From assembly GCA_016788315.1 (NCBI GenBank), contig JAEUSG010000244.1, forward strand, positions 1 to 42,148: 42,148 bases of DNA, read 5' to 3'. The notes under the pieces were generated by a model, which worked only from the letters and a program-made list of their open reading frames with translations, did no database searches and was not told where the DNA came from. The DNA comes from Fibrobacterota bacterium. GTDB taxonomy: Bacteria > Fibrobacterota > OXYB2-FULL-49-7 > JAEUSG01. The position numbers were made by a program, and so were the translations under genes. Shown piece by piece: positions 41,368 to 42,148 of this stretch. Each line of letters opens with the position of its first letter. The stretch's first letter is position 1.

Positions 41368-42148
41368 TTATTTTGATAAGATGATTTTACGGCTGAAAGT
41401 TTTCCCCGCAGAGCGGGCCACCACCAGATAAATTCCGGATGGCTCGCTGTCGGCATTCCAGACTACCGCTCCCTGATTGGTTGCAGAAGTCAGCTGGGCT
41501 ATACAGTGTCCGCTCAAATTATAGATTCTAAATTGCAGCGGTCGAACTGAAACACCGGAGAGCCGGATATTGACCGAAGGATTAAAGGGGTTGGGCGAAA
41601 CGGTCAGCTCAGACCCGGTTTCTCCATCTCCGGATATATGGTCGATGGAAGTGGTACCGGAATCAATCGTAAAATATTCAATACGGTCACAGAGCATCAG
41701 ACGGTCAGGGTAACCAGGAGGCGTATAGTTAGACGAGACGTTAACAACCTGATATGTACCTGCAGAGGCGGTATCTATTGTGTAAATACTCTCCAGTGAA
41801 CGGTCCGGAGGAATGGTGATAGTTGACATGGTACGCCAACCGTTATTAGTATTCGCTGGGCGTGAAGAATCACGGAGTGAAACCTTTGGAGTAAAGGTGA
41901 TAGGATAGCTCTGCATGTTATACCAGGTGGCAGAAATTGTTTCACCCGCCTTAAACAGCCGGGGAGTCCCGATAACCCCGCGGAAATCATATCCGCCTGA
42001 ACCTTCAGTGTAGATTCCGGCAGGGCCGTTACTCATATAACCCACATAGGCATCCATAATCACCCGGGTCCATCCGGCCATTCCGAACCGGTTGGCTGCT
42101 GCAGAGGCGCCGTAATCCACAACAAGCTGTGCATTAGGCACGGTGAAC
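41368..42148 (-). CDS. C-terminal part of a secreted protein with sorting domain, N-terminus beyond the window
   Basis: The frame enters from the right edge without a start; the GTG at 42141 is simply a Val codon. About 260 residues are visible. The first 165 are beta-rich, including 'AGWTRVIMDAYVGYMSNGPA' and 'FRGVIGTPRLFKAGETISAT', and look like carbohydrate-binding or Ig-like modules. They are followed by the sorting domain (PNPFNPSVNI, 'PSGIYLVVARS', terminal Lys). The catalytic part, if any, lies outside. It is a further member of the exported set. Confidence 0.75.
   Translation of the reverse strand, partial: FTVPNAQLVVDYGASAAANRFGMAGWTRVIMDAYVGYMSNGPAGIYTEGSGGYDFRGVIGTPRLFKAGETISATWYNMQSYPITFTPKVSLRDSSRPANTNNGWRTMSTITIPPDRSLESIYTIDTASAGTYQVVNVSSNYTPPGYPDRLMLCDRIEYFTIDSGTTSIDHISGDGETGSELTVSPNPFNPSVNIRLSGVSVRPLQFRIYNLSGHCIAQLTSATNQGAVVWNADSEPSGIYLVVARSAGKTFSRKIILSK

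Noticed and set aside
41354-41379. Terminator between the AraC gene and the right-edge gene
   Set aside because: Only a 6-bp AT stem with a 14-nt loop that overlaps the coding end of the minus-strand gene.
1-42148. CRISPR arrays, insertion sequences, phage or integron genes
   Set aside because: No spaced direct-repeat array, transposase, integrase or structural phage gene was recognised on either strand.

Overview
The window reads as a dense, AT-leaning chromosome segment from a free-living Gram-negative polysaccharide degrader. Eight long secreted proteins end in a C-terminal Ig-like sorting domain of the PNPFNP...SGxYxx...K/R type (type IX secretion, T9SS, type A-like; two have degenerate forms of the PNPFNP motif) and a ninth has a weaker tail. 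They carry SGNH esterase, rhamnogalacturonan-lyase-like, clan GH-A-like and kelch-propeller modules. This combination suggests Fibrobacterota (Chitinispirillia-like) or a related FCB-group lineage. That assignment is an inference; no rRNA or other phylogenetic marker is present apart from tyrS and psd.

Layout. 1-4750 (minus strand): a double clan GH-A-like secreted protein followed by two tandem CsgG-like proteins and a beta-barrel protein cut by the window edge. 4846-7472: membrane protein, small barrel, an unknown Cys-rich protein and a relic of a Fis-type HTH. 7475-13920: a sialate-O-acetylesterase-like enzyme downstream of a sigma-54 enhancer-binding protein, divergent from a secreted SGNH esterase. 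13947-16564 (minus): psd, a secreted nitroreductase and a response regulator with a degenerate GGDEF domain. 16838-28978: a cytosolic clan GH-D (GH36/27-like) glycosidase, a 1303-residue PcRGLX/YetA-like (PL26-like) protein and three kelch-type secreted proteins. 28985-31957: a small secreted protein, a surface-repeat barrel and tyrS. 32228-36081: an AbiEi/AbiEii-type pair, an MFS transporter and an AAA/DUF4143 ATPase. 36218-42148: a secreted CAP protein, a REP doublet (REPIN), an esterase split by a frameshift, its AraC-family neighbour and another truncated sorting-domain protein.

How the parts fit. The enzymes point to rhamnogalacturonan-I/pectin breakdown: backbone lyase, deacetylation, galactan-type side chains and cytosolic glycosidase. 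Five transcription units encoding sorting-domain proteins each have a GG-N10-GC (-24/-12) element on the coding strand 20-60 nt before the start codon, and the window encodes one sigma-54 activator with GAFTGA. Together these look like a sigma-54-controlled extracellular polysaccharide regulon, with inverted repeats about 70-95 nt upstream of the inferred starts as candidate enhancers. The split esterase near the right edge is instead divergent from an AraC regulator.

The most unexpected element is the tyrS leader. A sigma-70-type promoter is followed at once by a 21-codon ORF with three consecutive Tyr codons. The last Tyr codon lies in the 5' arm of a GC-rich hairpin followed by a U-tract, so this looks like a tyrosine-codon transcription attenuator. 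Several genes here also appear to start at or within a few nucleotides of their inferred transcription start (leaderless).

No gene-free stretch exceeds 300 bp. No rRNA, tRNA, CRISPR array or insertion sequence was recognised.
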